Shown: positions 1 through 9,658, counted from the first letter of the stretch. The stretch is DNA of 42,500 nucleotides from Phormidesmis priestleyi Ana (GCA_001314865.1 LJZR01000035.1:1-42500); one strand, 5' to 3'. Notes: generated from the sequence alone by a model not told the origin. Numbers and translations: made by a program.

Positions 1-90
1 TCGATTGTGAAACATTGCAGCGGCGAAGATAGTGAGGACGACAGTCCTTGTCAAAATAGCTCGATGCCAGGTTCTATTACTACGCGAAAA

Positions 91-125
91 GCCCTTCTCT
101 ATCTATGTATGGAGAGGGGTTTTTT
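91..125. terminator. Bidirectional intrinsic terminator
   Basis: An 8-bp stem (CCCTTCTC with GAGAGGGG, one G-T pair) is followed by six T on the plus strand and preceded by four A, which become a short T run on the minus strand. It lies between an unseen plus-strand unit to the left and the end of recQ, so it can serve both. The 90 bases to its left contain no gene I can name. Confidence 0.75.
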
Positions 126-174
126 GTCGCTTTCAGTCGCTTTCAGTGATTTTGGTTAGCTATTTGGTTAGCTA
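126..174. repeat. Two short tandem duplications over the recQ stop codon
   Basis: A 10-bp unit (GTCGCTTTCA) occurs twice at 126-145, and a 12-bp unit (TTTGGTTAGCTA) occurs twice at 151-174. The recQ stop codon (complement of 172-174) lies in the second 12-bp copy, so the duplication supplies a second in-frame stop just downstream of the first. This is one of many such duplications at gene ends in the window. Confidence 0.85.
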
Positions 175-2418
175 GTTTTGTTGGCTTTCCCAAGCTGCTC
201 GTACTAGTTTGATTTCTTGATAGTCATAGGTTTCGCCTGTTATTTCGCGAATATCTCTGAGGGAATGAGGGCCGACTTCTGCGATCGCACTACGAATAAC
301 AGCCTGCCTTTCTATAGAGACGAGTTTATCAATATCGACAGGGTATTTTGCTTGGATGAGTTTTTCAATATGGCTATTAACGGTACTCAGTCGAATATCT
401 CTTTTGAGCGCTATCTCTGAGAGAGATATTCCACTTTGGTATAACTGGTAGGTTGTTAGGTGAGTTGTTGTGAGTTCTGTCTGTGAAGCTGGTTCGTAAA
501 CAATAGAAGGGTTTACAGAAGGATTCGGTTCGTTTAGATGCTTTTCTATTTTGTTTTCTTGGCAAAAGTTACGAATAGTTTGCGTAAAAACTTCTCCGTA
601 TTGAACGAGTTTACGATTGCCGACACCAGATATTTCAGAAAAAGTCTCTGTTTTTTGAGGTTTAATACGCGCCATCTGTCTGAGGCTAGCGTCAGAAAAA
701 ACAATGTAGGGAGGGACGGATTGTTCATCGGCAAGTTTTTTACGAAGTGTCCTTAACTGGCTCATCAGTAGGCTTTCTATTTCGCTTAGTTCTGCATCGG
801 CTGTCTTTTTGACAGAAGTAACTGACTTTTCTATTTTGCTAGAGACGGGTATTTCAACAGAGGTTAACTTTTTCAAGACCTGATTACTTTTGGCATTGAG
901 TTTTAGGACTGAATACCCATCTGTCGTTTCGTCCAAATAGCCTTGATAGATAAGTGAGCGACAAAGCGTTCGCCATTCATCAACTGTTCGATCTGCACCA
1001 ATACTGTAGGTAGAGAGTTGATCATGACTGAGCTCTAGAATCCGTTTTTTGCGAGAGCCCCTTAAAACATCAATAATGTGGTTCATGCCATACCGCTGCT
1101 CGCAGCGGTAAACGCAGGAAAGAAATTTTTGAGCTTCGATAGTCCAGTCTTCAGTGGGTGTTGGATTGATGCAGTTATCACAGTTGCCGCAGGGCGATTC
1201 AAAGGCTTCACCGAAATAGCTCAGCTGAATTTTTCGGCGACAAACTGAACTTTCAGCGTAGCCAATAATTTGGTTGAGTTGCTGCTGCGCGATGCGCTGT
1301 TCGTTAGGATCTGCTTTCTGTCCTATGAGGTATTTCACAGTGTGAACGTCACTCCAGCTGAACAGAATAGTACAGGTGGCTTCTTCTCCGTCGCGTCCGG
1401 CTCTGCCTGCTTCCTGGTAGTAGCTTTCTATATTGCGGGGAAGGTCGTAGTGGATGACAAAGCGAACGTCGGGTTTGTTGATGCCCATGCCAAAGGCAAT
1501 CGTCGCAACGATGATTTGAACGTTATCGCGAATAAATTGAGTTTGGTTGTTTTCTCGCTCTTGCGCGTTGAGTCCAGCATGATAGGGTAATGCAGATACT
1601 CCATCTTGCTGAAGCTTTAGCGTGACCTCGTTAACATGCTTGCGACTTAGGCAATATACAATGCCTGAGCCTTTTTCTTCTCCTTGATATTCGCTGATTG
1701 TTTTTAACAGCTGGAGATAGGCTTGCTTAGACTTTTGTTTGACTTCGTAATAGAGATTTTGACGATTAAAGCTGGAGACATAAACATTAGGGTCGCATAG
1801 ACGGAGCTGCTGCACGATGTCAGTTCGGACTCTTTGTGTGGCTGTGGCTGTAAGGGCAATGATCGGAATTTGAGGATAGCGCTCCTTTAACTGAAAGAGC
1901 TGGCGATACTCAGGGCGGAAGTCATGTCCCCATTCTGAAACACAGTGAGCTTCATCAATGGCAAAGGTGCTAATTCCAATTTCTTGTCCTAGCCTGCTTA
2001 GCAATTCTATAAACGCTTGAGTAAAAAGTCTTTCAGGTGCGATGTAGAGAAGTTTTATCTCGCCAGAGAAAAGCGCTTCTTCTCGCGATCGCACTTCATT
2101 TGGCGAAAGAGTACTGTTTAAGAATGTAGCGCCGATGCCATTGTCTTGTAGTGCTGTTACCTGATCTTGCATGAGTGCTATGAGTGGAGAGACCACCACC
2201 GTTACACCACCTTTTAATAGAGCAGGCAGTTGATAACAGAGTGATTTACCGCCTCCTGTCGGCATGATAACCAGCACATCCTGGTTCTTAAGAACTTGCT
2301 CAATAATGCGGCGCTGGTCAAATCGGAAGCGGTCGTGACCAAAGTAGTGCTTTAAGGAGGATTCTAACGATGAAGAGATGAGTGGAGACGATGGAGCTAG
2401 TTCGGCTGAAGTATCCAT
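172..2418 (-). CDS. recQ: ATP-dependent DNA helicase RecQ
   Basis: RecQ is a 3'-to-5' helicase that unwinds recombination and stalled-fork structures in the cytoplasm. All expected parts are visible in 748 residues. Walker A (PTGGGKS) is near 53-59 and the DEAH box with the RecQ-specific WGHDFRPEY loop near 155-170. The AGRAGRDG motif is near 338-344. A zinc site uses C393, C410, C413 and C416. An HRDC domain lies at about 545-625, and a C-terminal helix-turn-helix region of the type found on bacterial RecQ at about 660-748. The start is ATG; no close Shine-Dalgarno is seen. Its neighbour to the right is a tandem-repeat spacer, so it is probably transcribed alone. The family call is secure; the cellular role is by homology. 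Confidence 0.97.
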   Translation of the reverse strand: MDTSAELAPSSPLISSSLESSLKHYFGHDRFRFDQRRIIEQVLKNQDVLVIMPTGGGKSLCYQLPALLKGGVTVVVSPLIALMQDQVTALQDNGIGATFLNSTLSPNEVRSREEALFSGEIKLLYIAPERLFTQAFIELLSRLGQEIGISTFAIDEAHCVSEWGHDFRPEYRQLFQLKERYPQIPIIALTATATQRVRTDIVQQLRLCDPNVYVSSFNRQNLYYEVKQKSKQAYLQLLKTISEYQGEEKGSGIVYCLSRKHVNEVTLKLQQDGVSALPYHAGLNAQERENNQTQFIRDNVQIIVATIAFGMGINKPDVRFVIHYDLPRNIESYYQEAGRAGRDGEEATCTILFSWSDVHTVKYLIGQKADPNEQRIAQQQLNQIIGYAESSVCRRKIQLSYFGEAFESPCGNCDNCINPTPTEDWTIEAQKFLSCVYRCEQRYGMNHIIDVLRGSRKKRILELSHDQLSTYSIGADRTVDEWRTLCRSLIYQGYLDETTDGYSVLKLNAKSNQVLKKLTSVEIPVSSKIEKSVTSVKKTADAELSEIESLLMSQLRTLRKKLADEQSVPPYIVFSDASLRQMARIKPQKTETFSEISGVGNRKLVQYGEVFTQTIRNFCQENKIEKHLNEPNPSVNPSIVYEPASQTELTTTHLTTYQLYQSGISLSEIALKRDIRLSTVNSHIEKLIQAKYPVDIDKLVSIERQAVIRSAIAEVGPHSLRDIREITGETYDYQEIKLVRAAWESQQN

Positions 2419-2473
2419 ACGAGAAAAAGTTGATATTTATGGAGGTTACCCTCTGACTGTGCGGTCTATTACA

Positions 2474-2575
2474 GCGCTATCACACCATAGGCGCTATCAC
2501 ACCATAGGCTCTATTACACCATAGGCTTTATTACACCATAGGCTTTATTACACCATAGGCTTTATTACACCATAG
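2474..2575. repeat. Six-copy 17-bp tandem array
   Basis: Six adjacent units of exactly 17 bp with consensus GCTTTATTACACCATAG. The first two read GCGCTATCACACCATAG, the third GCTCTATTACACCATAG, and the last three are identical. The graded divergence from left to right indicates successive duplication. There are no spacers, so it is not a CRISPR array. Confidence 0.95.
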
Positions 2576-2641
2576 GGAAGAGGGTGAACAGAGTGCTACC
2601 TTTGCCAATAACTCTAAATACTTCCATCCCTACGATGATCG

Positions 2642-2681
2642 CTAGCTATATAACGCTATCACTAGCTATATAACGCTATCA
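2642..2681. repeat. Two-copy 20-bp tandem repeat
   Basis: The unit CTAGCTATATAACGCTATCA occurs twice with no mismatch, 66 bp beyond the 17-bp array. Its end (CGCTATCA) resembles the CGCTATCACACC start of the older 17-bp units. Confidence 0.9.
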
Positions 2682-2736
2682 ATAAATACTGACGCACCCT
2701 ATTTGGATCGCAATTTTGTGAAGTTGTGTAAACATT

Positions 2737-2746
2737 TTGACGTCAA
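2737..2746. promoter_or_regulatory. Palindrome TTGACGTCAA, possible operator
   Basis: A perfect 10-bp palindrome lies 15 bp upstream of the -35 element of the RHH gene. Ribbon-helix-helix regulators commonly bind short palindromes near their own promoters, so autoregulation is a reasonable guess. Nothing here proves binding. Confidence 0.4.
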
Positions 2747-2760
2747 GCTGGCATGATGCC

Positions 2761-2789
2761 TTGACAGCATCGCTCAAAGTCGTTAACTT
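2761..2789 (+). promoter_or_regulatory. Sigma-70-type promoter candidate for the RHH gene
   Basis: TTGACA at 2761-2766, a 17-bp spacer, then TAACTT at 2784-2789, about 40 bp before the ATG. The -35 is a perfect consensus and the spacing is ideal; the -10 is a moderate match. Confidence 0.55.
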
Positions 2790-2828
2790 GATACACATAT
2801 CTGGGGCCACACGTTACTCAAATCCGAA

Positions 2829-3191
2829 ATGTCAGCCAAGCAAAAAGTCACGCTATATATTCCAGATGAACTGCACCGGCAGTTCAAGATCCGCTCTGCG
2901 GTTGATGGTGAAACAATGTCGTCAATTGCTCAGCGTGCGATTGAGTTCTATCTTGAAAATGCTCACCTTGTAGAGAGTGCTAGCGAGCTATCTGATTGTG
3001 CGCAGGGCCAAGCACATCGCATTCATAGTTGTCCTAGCTGCTCTGCTTCTATTGCTATAAGAGCAGGTAAAGCTGCCCTTATAGCAGCACATTCTGAACA
3101 ACCGTTTGATGATCTAATAGAATTAGACAAAATTACGGAACTGAGTTCAGATACTCGCAGTCCTGATGAAGGAGAACTAGTTACCTGTTGA
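2829..3191 (+). CDS. Ribbon-helix-helix (CopG/Arc-type) DNA-binding protein
   Basis: The protein has 120 residues. Positions 4-48 have the ribbon-helix-helix pattern: a short beta strand (QKVTLYIPDEL), then a helix, turn and helix (GETMSSIAQRAIEFYLENA). The rest is acidic and probably flexible, with one CPSC pair near 69-72 that could bind metal only with partners. Such proteins act as dimeric repressors, or as the antitoxin half of toxin pairs. No toxin gene adjoins it, so a stand-alone regulator is more likely. The Ycf46-type ATPase gene starts 179 bp downstream on the same strand and may be a target or operon partner. No clear Shine-Dalgarno precedes the ATG. The fold call is good; the target is unknown. 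Confidence 0.75.
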   Translation: MSAKQKVTLYIPDELHRQFKIRSAVDGETMSSIAQRAIEFYLENAHLVESASELSDCAQGQAHRIHSCPSCSASIAIRAGKAALIAAHSEQPFDDLIELDKITELSSDTRSPDEGELVTC

Positions 3192-3340
3192 GAATTCGTT
3201 TGAATAATTTGTGAGATCTGTTACCGAATAGTTATTATTTCTACTTTAGTCTGTTTTCCTTAGAGTGCAATACGTTCAGCGCTAATAATAATCGTTATTT
3301 GGACAGCTGAAAGTGTAGATGTTTGAAGTTCAGGTAGATA

Positions 3341-3356
3341 GTTAAGTCGTCTTAAC
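3341..3356. promoter_or_regulatory. Inverted repeat before the ATPase start
   Basis: GTTAAG-TCGT-CTTAAC has perfect 6-bp arms and ends 14 bases before the ATG at 3371. It could be an operator for the neighbouring RHH regulator or a small RNA hairpin close to the ribosome site. No standard Shine-Dalgarno lies in the remaining 14 bases. Confidence 0.35.
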
Positions 3357-3370
3357 TGGGGGCGTTCGCC

Positions 3371-4882
3371 ATGAGAGAAGAGCTAAGCGTATTAATTCAA
3401 GCTCAATATCCGTTGATCTATCTGGTCACATTTGAGGAGGAGCGAGCAGAACGGGCAATTGCTGCATTGTGTCAGCAACGGCCTCAGCAGCGAATGTATA
3501 CCTGGACAATGACTCACGGCATGAGTGAGTACGGCAAGGAAAATGGTGCTGGCCAACAGAATAATACTGTTTCACCTCAAGCTGCTATTAACTGGACGAT
3601 TCGCCAGAAGGAACCGAGTCTCTTTGTATTCAAGGATCTGCATCCCTTTAAAGATAGCCCTGAAGTGACACGCAGTCTGCGTGACGCAATCGAGAGTTTT
3701 AGAGGCACTCAGAAAACAATTATCCTGATGTCTCCGGTGCAGGAGGTGCCTATTGAGCTAGAAAAGGAGGTAATCGTCTTAGACTTCACGTTACCTAATA
3801 TGTCAGAGCTAAATCAGGTTCTTTCGGCCGAGCTAGATAGGTCTAAGACAACAGGTATTACCACTGAAGGTCGCGAAAAGCTTTTGAAGGCCGCGTTAGG
3901 ACTTACGCGCGATGAAGCTGAAAAAGTTTTCCGTAAGTCGAGGGTGATGGCTGGTCAACTGACTGAAAATGAAGTCAATATCGTACTATCGGAAAAGAAA
4001 CAGCTTATTCGCCGCAACGGCATCTTAGACTATATAGAAGAGGATGAGACTATTGACTCGGTTGGGGGTTTAGAAGAGCTCAAGCATTGGCTAAAGCAGC
4101 GCTCAAACGCTTTTACCGAGAGAGCTCGCGAATACGGATTGCCTCAGCCTAAAGGAATGCTGATTTTAGGGGTTCCTGGGTGCGGTAAGTCTTTGATTGC
4201 GAAGACGACAGCCAGGCTTTGGGGACTACCGCTATTGCGCCTAGATATGGGCCGAGTTTATGACGGTTCTATGGTTGGTCGCTCAGAGGCAAACTTGAGA
4301 GGTGCCTTGAGAACAGCAGAATCGATTTCACCAGCGGTTCTTTTTATTGATGAAATCGATAAAGCGTTTGCTGGTAGTGCTGGTTCAGCCGATTCAGATG
4401 GTGGAACCTCTAGTCGTATTTTTGGTAGCTTTTTAACCTGGATGCAGGAGAAAACATCTCCAGTATTTGTGATTGCTACCGCGAACCGAGTAGAAAGGTT
4501 GCCGAGTGAGTTTTTACGAAAGGGGCGGTTTGACGAGATTTTCTTTGTGGATTTACCCAACGAAGAAGAGCGCAAAGAGATCTTTCAAATTCATTTGGGT
4601 AAGCGACGCTCGAACACGGAGCGGTTTGATTTTGACCAGTTAAGTAAAGTTTGTGAAGGTTTTTCGGGCGCCGAAATTGAGCAGGGATTGATCTCTGCAA
4701 TGTATGAGGCGTTTGCTCAGGGCCGGGAATTTACTCAACTCGATATTATTGCGGCAATTCGCGCCACGATGCCGCTGTCGAAGACGATGAGTGAACAGGT
4801 TACCGCCCTGCGTGATTGGGCTCGCCAGCGGGCTCGACCAGCGGCTTCTTCTGTTGCAGAATATCAACGGATGGAGTTTTGA
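3371..4882 (+). CDS. Ycf46-type AAA+ ATPase (copy 1)
   Basis: A 503-residue AAA+ protein of the family typified by algal-plastid Ycf46 and its cyanobacterial homologues. The N-terminal half (about 1-220) is the family-specific non-ATPase region with the typical start (IQAQYPLIYLVTFEEERA). The ATPase core has Walker A GVPGCGKS at 267-274 and Walker B LFIDEID at 324-330. The sensor region ATAN and the [11 protein letters not shown] segment with arginine-finger residues follow, then a C-terminal small lid. Length matches the family (about 490-510). In cyanobacteria this family has been linked to photosynthesis or CO2 uptake, but its biochemistry is unclear. It lies between an RHH regulator and ycf35 on the same strand. 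A second paralogue is at 16273-17814. Confidence 0.9.
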   Translation: MREELSVLIQAQYPLIYLVTFEEERAERAIAALCQQRPQQRMYTWTMTHGMSEYGKENGAGQQNNTVSPQAAINWTIRQKEPSLFVFKDLHPFKDSPEVTRSLRDAIESFRGTQKTIILMSPVQEVPIELEKEVIVLDFTLPNMSELNQVLSAELDRSKTTGITTEGREKLLKAALGLTRDEAEKVFRKSRVMAGQLTENEVNIVLSEKKQLIRRNGILDYIEEDETIDSVGGLEELKHWLKQRSNAFTERAREYGLPQPKGMLILGVPGCGKSLIAKTTARLWGLPLLRLDMGRVYDGSMVGRSEANLRGALRTAESISPAVLFIDEIDKAFAGSAGSADSDGGTSSRIFGSFLTWMQEKTSPVFVIATANRVERLPSEFLRKGRFDEIFFVDLPNEEERKEIFQIHLGKRRSNTERFDFDQLSKVCEGFSGAEIEQGLISAMYEAFAQGREFTQLDIIAAIRATMPLSKTMSEQVTALRDWARQRARPAASSVAEYQRMEF

Positions 4883-4890
4883 TCAGTCTT

Positions 4891-4910
4891 TTTCCTGCTC
4901 CTACAGGAAA
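4891..4910 (+). terminator. Weak hairpin after the ATPase gene
   Basis: A 7-bp perfect stem (TTTCCTG / CAGGAAA) with a 6-base loop lies 9 bases after the stop. The nearest T run is some 25 bases further, so it is not a textbook terminator; it may instead be an RNA-processing or stabilising hairpin between this gene and ycf35. Confidence 0.3.
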
Positions 4911-5050
4911 GGGTGCTAGCTAAAGTGGTTTTTTAGCCGTTGCAATGCTAGCAGTTCAATAAAATATCAGGTTCTATCTCATTTGATAGCTGATAGGTTT
5001 TCGATTTCTAACCTCGTTGTCTCTCAATTTCTCTCCAGGAGGAAACTCAC

Positions 5051-5401
5051 ATGTCTCACTTTAGTACTTTGCGCACTAAAATCACGAATGCTGAAATTCT
5101 GAAGTCTTCTCTCAGTGACCTGGGCGTTACTGTGAAAACTGAAGCTAACATCCGTGGATACAATGGCCAGAACGTTCGCGCTGACATTGTAGCTGTGCTT
5201 GAAGGCGATTATGATATCGGCTGGTCTCGCAATGCTGATGGCTCTTTTGACTTGATTGCTGATCTTTGGGGTGTTGCCAAGAAGCACAACCAAACTGAGC
5301 TGATCAACTCTATTAACCAGAAGTATGCTGTGAATAAGACCTTGTCTGAAGTCAAGCGTCCTGGCTTGCAGAATGCAAATGTTCGTCTTGTTATGAAGTA
5401 G
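5051..5401 (+). CDS. ycf35: Ycf35 family protein (DUF1257)
   Basis: This 116-residue protein matches the DUF1257/Ycf35 family, which occurs across cyanobacteria and red-algal plastids and has no established function. Recognisable parts are the start MSHFSTLRTKI, the segment VRADIVAVLEGDYDIGW, the DLIADLWGV segment and a C-terminal NVRLVMK. Length is typical. The start is strongly supported by AGGAGG eight bases before the ATG. The upstream neighbour is a Ycf46-type ATPase, so two plastid-conserved orphan families sit side by side. A strong terminator follows. Family identification is confident; no role is claimed. Confidence 0.93.
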   Translation: MSHFSTLRTKITNAEILKSSLSDLGVTVKTEANIRGYNGQNVRADIVAVLEGDYDIGWSRNADGSFDLIADLWGVAKKHNQTELINSINQKYAVNKTLSEVKRPGLQNANVRLVMK

Positions 5402-5456
5402 TTCTTGGACTGTTGCTGTAACGCTGTCCGTATAGCTACGACTTATAGCTACGATG

Positions 5457-5486
5457 GGGCTGACCTCCTAGGTCAGCCCTTTTTTT
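5457..5486 (+). terminator. Strong intrinsic terminator after ycf35
   Basis: A perfect 9-bp GC-rich stem (GGGCTGACC / GGTCAGCCC) with a 5-base loop is followed by seven T. Confidence 0.92.
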
Positions 5487-5652
5487 GTTTTTTTTGTTTA
5501 TTTTTTCGTCGTTAGTAGTACATAACGGTTCTCGCTATTGCTCATGTCTTTAGCCTATGGTCTGTGGCTATTGTCTTTAGCCTACTGTTTTCGGCTAAGT
5601 GGCAGCTAAGTGACCAAACCTGTACTGCCAAACCTGTACGGTAGGACTATGG

Positions 5653-6822
5653 CTATTTTGCGATGGTTTGATTGAGTAGCTCTGCGATCGCGCGATGTTC
5701 AATAGGCGGTTTTGTCACGACTGCTTGGCGAGTATCTGTAATTAGCCAGTCAAGTGCAGCTGCCTGAACATCAATAGAAGCGCCGGTTTTATCAACGCAG
5801 TATCGGCCGAAGACGAGTTTATCGACTAGTCGAACGCCTGCGCCAATTCGAGAGTATTCAAAAATGACGCTTTTATCGATGATGGTGCTACTAGATATTA
5901 GGCAGTTAGAGCCAATCATACTGGGGCCGACAATTTTGGCCCCGTCTTCTATCTCTGTCATACCGCCAATATAGACAGGGCCTTCAATGTCAATTTTGTC
6001 CCAGTTGGCCTTGACGTTGAGTCCTGCGAATACGCCGGGTCTCACTTCGTTTCCGGGGACACTGACCCCCTTGACTTGGCCGGTAAGAACATCTTGAATC
6101 GCCTGCCAATAGTCGGGCACTTTACCGATGTCGACCCATTCAAATTCCATGCGAATGCCATAGAACGCTTCATTGGCCGCAACGAGTTTTGGAAAGAGGT
6201 CGCCACCAATATCAAATTCTTGCCCGGAAGGAATATAGTTAAAGATTTCTGGCTCGAAAATATAAATACCCGTGTTGATATCAGTGCTGAGTGCTTCTTC
6301 AACGGAAGGTTTTTCTTGAAAAGACTTTACTTTACCCGTTTCATCTGTAACTACGACGCCGTAGCTAGGTACTTGCTTGAGTGGCACCTGCTTCATCACA
6401 ATGGTCGCAATGGACTTTTTCTCTCGGTGCTGACGAACGGCCTCTGTTAGGTCTAGATCGATGAGTGCATCGCCGCAGAGCACGATGAACGTGTCATCAA
6501 AGAAGGGGTAAAAATCTTGGATTTTGCGCATGCCGCCAGCCGAACCAATTGCTTCGCCGACCAGTTCACCATCTGTGATTCGGCCCTCAAAAGAATAGGC
6601 AAGTTCTACGCCAAAGCGCTGACCGTCTCGAAAGTAGCCTTCAATCTCATTTGCCAAGTGGCTTACATTTGCCATGATTTGGGTACAGCCATGCTGACGC
6701 AGAAGCTCCAACAAAAACTCCATAACGGGCTTTTGCATTATGGGAATCATCGGCTTGGGAATGGTGTAAGTGATAGGGCGAACCCGAGTCCCTTTCCCTG
6801 CGGCCAAAATCATGGCTTTCAT
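5653..6822 (-). CDS. Sugar-phosphate nucleotidyltransferase (NDP-sugar pyrophosphorylase)
   Basis: This 389-residue enzyme activates a sugar 1-phosphate with a nucleoside triphosphate, supplying sugar nucleotides for surface polysaccharide or glycan synthesis. The nucleotidyltransferase domain (about 1-235) opens with AAGKGTRVRP and PKPMIPI at residues 7-27. It then has the metal-binding LCGDALIDLDL, the EKP lysine and NTGIYIF. The C-terminal third (about 250-350) has the isoleucine-rich periodicity of a left-handed beta-helix (VYIGG, IVGPS, SVIFEYSRIG). Related proteins are annotated as mannose-1-phosphate guanylyltransferase, but I cannot fix sugar or nucleotide from sequence. An AGAGGAA motif lies about 8 bases before the ATG. 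It is separated from petF by a terminator. Confidence 0.88.
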   Translation of the reverse strand: MKAMILAAGKGTRVRPITYTIPKPMIPIMQKPVMEFLLELLRQHGCTQIMANVSHLANEIEGYFRDGQRFGVELAYSFEGRITDGELVGEAIGSAGGMRKIQDFYPFFDDTFIVLCGDALIDLDLTEAVRQHREKKSIATIVMKQVPLKQVPSYGVVVTDETGKVKSFQEKPSVEEALSTDINTGIYIFEPEIFNYIPSGQEFDIGGDLFPKLVAANEAFYGIRMEFEWVDIGKVPDYWQAIQDVLTGQVKGVSVPGNEVRPGVFAGLNVKANWDKIDIEGPVYIGGMTEIEDGAKIVGPSMIGSNCLISSSTIIDKSVIFEYSRIGAGVRLVDKLVFGRYCVDKTGASIDVQAAALDWLITDTRQAVVTKPPIEHRAIAELLNQTIAK

Positions 6823-7018
6823 TTCTTAAGATTCCTCTTTCTTGAGCTTGTAGATAGCGGTGTGACTGCTTTTAATCCGGGTGGTTACTGCCTATGCTAC
6901 CAAGGTTAATATCAATATGCCCTGATTCAAATTGAGACTTCATTACTTCCTTATAGGTTTTAATGGGTTCCTATAGGTTTCCCAAGGATTTTTGAGCGAC
7001 TAGGGCACTCCTAGTCAT

Positions 7019-7056
7019 AAAAAGAAGCCCTGGATCTGCGGGAGACACCAGGGCTT
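7019..7056 (-). terminator. Terminator of petF
   Basis: Read on the minus strand, a perfect 9-bp stem (AAGCCCTGG / CCAGGGCTT) with a 14-base loop is followed by a C and five T. It starts 25 bases after the ferredoxin stop. Confidence 0.88.
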
Positions 7057-7081
7057 TGGAAGCCTAAAACTCAGGTAGTTT

Positions 7082-7958
<877 letters not shown>

Positions 7959-8957
7959 ATGAGTATTCGAGTGGGATTGGTGGGAACGGGCTATGCGGCT
8001 AGGGTGAGGGCGCAGGCTTTAACGGCAGATGAGCGATCGCACTTGGTTGTAGTCTCAGGGCATCAAAACACGGCCTCTTTTGCAACTGCGCACAGTTTAG
8101 AGGTGGCTGAGACCTGGCAGCAGCTAATCGCCAATGAAGCGATTGATCTGGTGATTGTCGCGACAGTGAGTTCGCTGCATGGAGAGATCGTTGAGGCAGC
8201 GTTACAAGCCGATAAGCATGTTGTTGTAGAGTATCCCCTATCTTTGGATTTAGCTCAGGCAAGGCGACTGGTGGCGCTTGCTGCAGAGCGAAAGCGGCTG
8301 CTACATGTAGAGCATATTGAGCTATTGGGCGGGTTGCATCTGGCGATGAAGGCTCACTTACCCAAGGTAGGGTTGCCGAGCTACGTGAGCTATCGCACCT
8401 TGAATCCGCAGCATCCTGCCCCGAAAAAATGGACTTATTGCCCGGCGCTGTTTGGGCCTCCTTTTTATGGGGCACTGTCGCGGGTGCATCGGCTGACGAA
8501 TTTGTTTGGTCGGGTGGTGAGGGTGGAGTGCTGTACGCAAACGGTAGAAGATGCACAGCACCTGGGTTACTTCAAGAGTATTTTGAGTTCGGCGCGGCTA
8601 CAGTTTGAGCAGAATGGGCTGGTGGCAGAGCTGACTTATGGAAAAGGCGAGGCGATTTGGATTCGTCGTCGTGATATTGAGGTGCAGGGATCTTTGGGCG
8701 GGCTATCTTTTGTGGGTAATGAGGGTCTGCTGACAACAGCTGAGGGGACTTGGCCGATTGCGGTTGCGCCTCGTAAAGGACTTTTTGTGAAGGATACTGC
8801 CTGTGTCCTGGATTATTTGACGATGGGCAAACCGCTATATGTGAGTGCCGAAGAGAGTGTGTATGCGCTCAGTGTGGCAGATGCGCTATGGCGTTCTGCC
8901 CAGCAAGGGGAGGCGGTTTATTTACCTTCCCAGACGAGGACGCCAGGGCTTTTCTGA
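7959..8957 (+). CDS. bvdR: Biliverdin reductase, BvdR type (Gfo/Idh/MocA family)
   Basis: NAD(P)H-dependent oxidoreductase of 332 residues. The Rossmann motif is [13 protein letters not shown] at 6-18. The segments [28 protein letters not shown] and [12 protein letters not shown] closely follow cyanobacterial biliverdin reductase as I remember it, including [11 protein letters not shown] and [12 protein letters not shown] near the C-terminus. BvdR reduces biliverdin IX-alpha to bilirubin; in Synechocystis its loss disturbs phycobilisome assembly. A GAGGA motif lies about 7 bases before the ATG. The 3' end overlaps comB tail to tail by 40 bp. If not BvdR, it is at least a Gfo/Idh/MocA oxidoreductase. 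Confidence 0.85.
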   Translation: MSIRVGLVGTGYAARVRAQALTADERSHLVVVSGHQNTASFATAHSLEVAETWQQLIANEAIDLVIVATVSSLHGEIVEAALQADKHVVVEYPLSLDLAQARRLVALAAERKRLLHVEHIELLGGLHLAMKAHLPKVGLPSYVSYRTLNPQHPAPKKWTYCPALFGPPFYGALSRVHRLTNLFGRVVRVECCTQTVEDAQHLGYFKSILSSARLQFEQNGLVAELTYGKGEAIWIRRRDIEVQGSLGGLSFVGNEGLLTTAEGTWPIAVAPRKGLFVKDTACVLDYLTMGKPLYVSAEESVYALSVADALWRSAQQGEAVYLPSQTRTPGLF

Positions 8958-9658
8958 ATGGGAACAACATCGAGAATGTCTAGCTGAGCGCAGTAGTCGA
9001 GGTCTACTGTGTTGCTTTGGTTGAGAAGCCTTTGGCCATGGCTGGCTAGGTAGAGTAGCTCTTTAAGCTGGGTTTGCCACTGCTGATACAGGCTCACTGA
9101 AGCCACGGCGGCGTCGTTCCCCATGAGGTCTGGGTAGGCGGTTTGATGTTGATGGAGGATGCTGTGAATGATGGCGCCTGCGCAAACGGTGTCTTCAAGT
9201 GAATAGTCGCCTTCCCATCCAGAGCCGACTAGCCAGACGCTATCGAGCTTATGAGTGAGTAGATAGTTGACCACTGACTGGCGAGTTGTGAGGGCTGCGG
9301 TGAGCACGATGGGTGCTGCTTCGATCCGCTGTAGGCAACGGGTGCCGTTGGTGGTGCTCATGAAGAGTCGTTTGCCCTGGGTTCGCTCGGGGGAGTGGTC
9401 CAGTGGGGAGTTGCCCAGATCGAAGCCTTGAACTCGCTGACCGCCGCGTTCACCGGCTCGGATACGATTTTTCTGGGGCCATTGTTCGCTGGTGCTGAGC
9501 AGCTTGTCAAGGTCACTGAATACTTGAATGGCCTCTGCGCCGGCGTTGAATGCAGCGGCCATGGTGGTGGTCGCCCTGAGCACATCTATGGCGATCGCAC
9601 AGTCTGGCAATTTACCTGTCGGGACTTCTTCAGGTGTGTGATAGACAGATATTTTCAC
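8918..9658 (-). CDS. comB: ComB-family 2-phosphosulfolactate phosphatase
   Basis: A 246-residue member of the ComB family, which in methanogens removes phosphate from 2-phosphosulfolactate during coenzyme M synthesis. Diagnostic segments are [22 protein letters not shown] near 23-44, [18 protein letters not shown] near 69-86, STTNGTRCL near 101-109 and [18 protein letters not shown] near 145-162. Cyanobacteria make no coenzyme M, so the physiological substrate here is uncertain; sulfolactate or another 2-phospho acid are possibilities. The gene converges on bvdR and their last 40 bp overlap. The metal-binding residues appear intact. Confidence 0.9.
   Translation of the reverse strand: MKISVYHTPEEVPTGKLPDCAIAIDVLRATTTMAAAFNAGAEAIQVFSDLDKLLSTSEQWPQKNRIRAGERGGQRVQGFDLGNSPLDHSPERTQGKRLFMSTTNGTRCLQRIEAAPIVLTAALTTRQSVVNYLLTHKLDSVWLVGSGWEGDYSLEDTVCAGAIIHSILHQHQTAYPDLMGNDAAVASVSLYQQWQTQLKELLYLASHGQRLLNQSNTVDLDYCAQLDILDVVPIQKSPGVLVWEGK

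Larger units (their letters stand above)
2419..2828. other. Spacer between divergent recQ and RHH gene
   Basis: This 410-bp gap holds two tandem arrays, a ten-base palindrome and a promoter for the rightward gene, each listed separately. I see no coding potential: open frames here run through the repeats or are shadows of the next gene. Confidence 0.7.

Noticed and set aside
1-90. Tail of an upstream plus-strand gene
   Set aside because: The terminator implies a transcript from the left, but the short open ends give no recognisable protein or RNA.
2474-2575. CRISPR array
   Set aside because: Units are 17 bp and directly adjacent with no spacers, and there are no cas genes nearby.
2829-3191. 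Toxin-antitoxin module
   Set aside because: The RHH protein could be an antitoxin, but no small toxin-like gene lies on either side.
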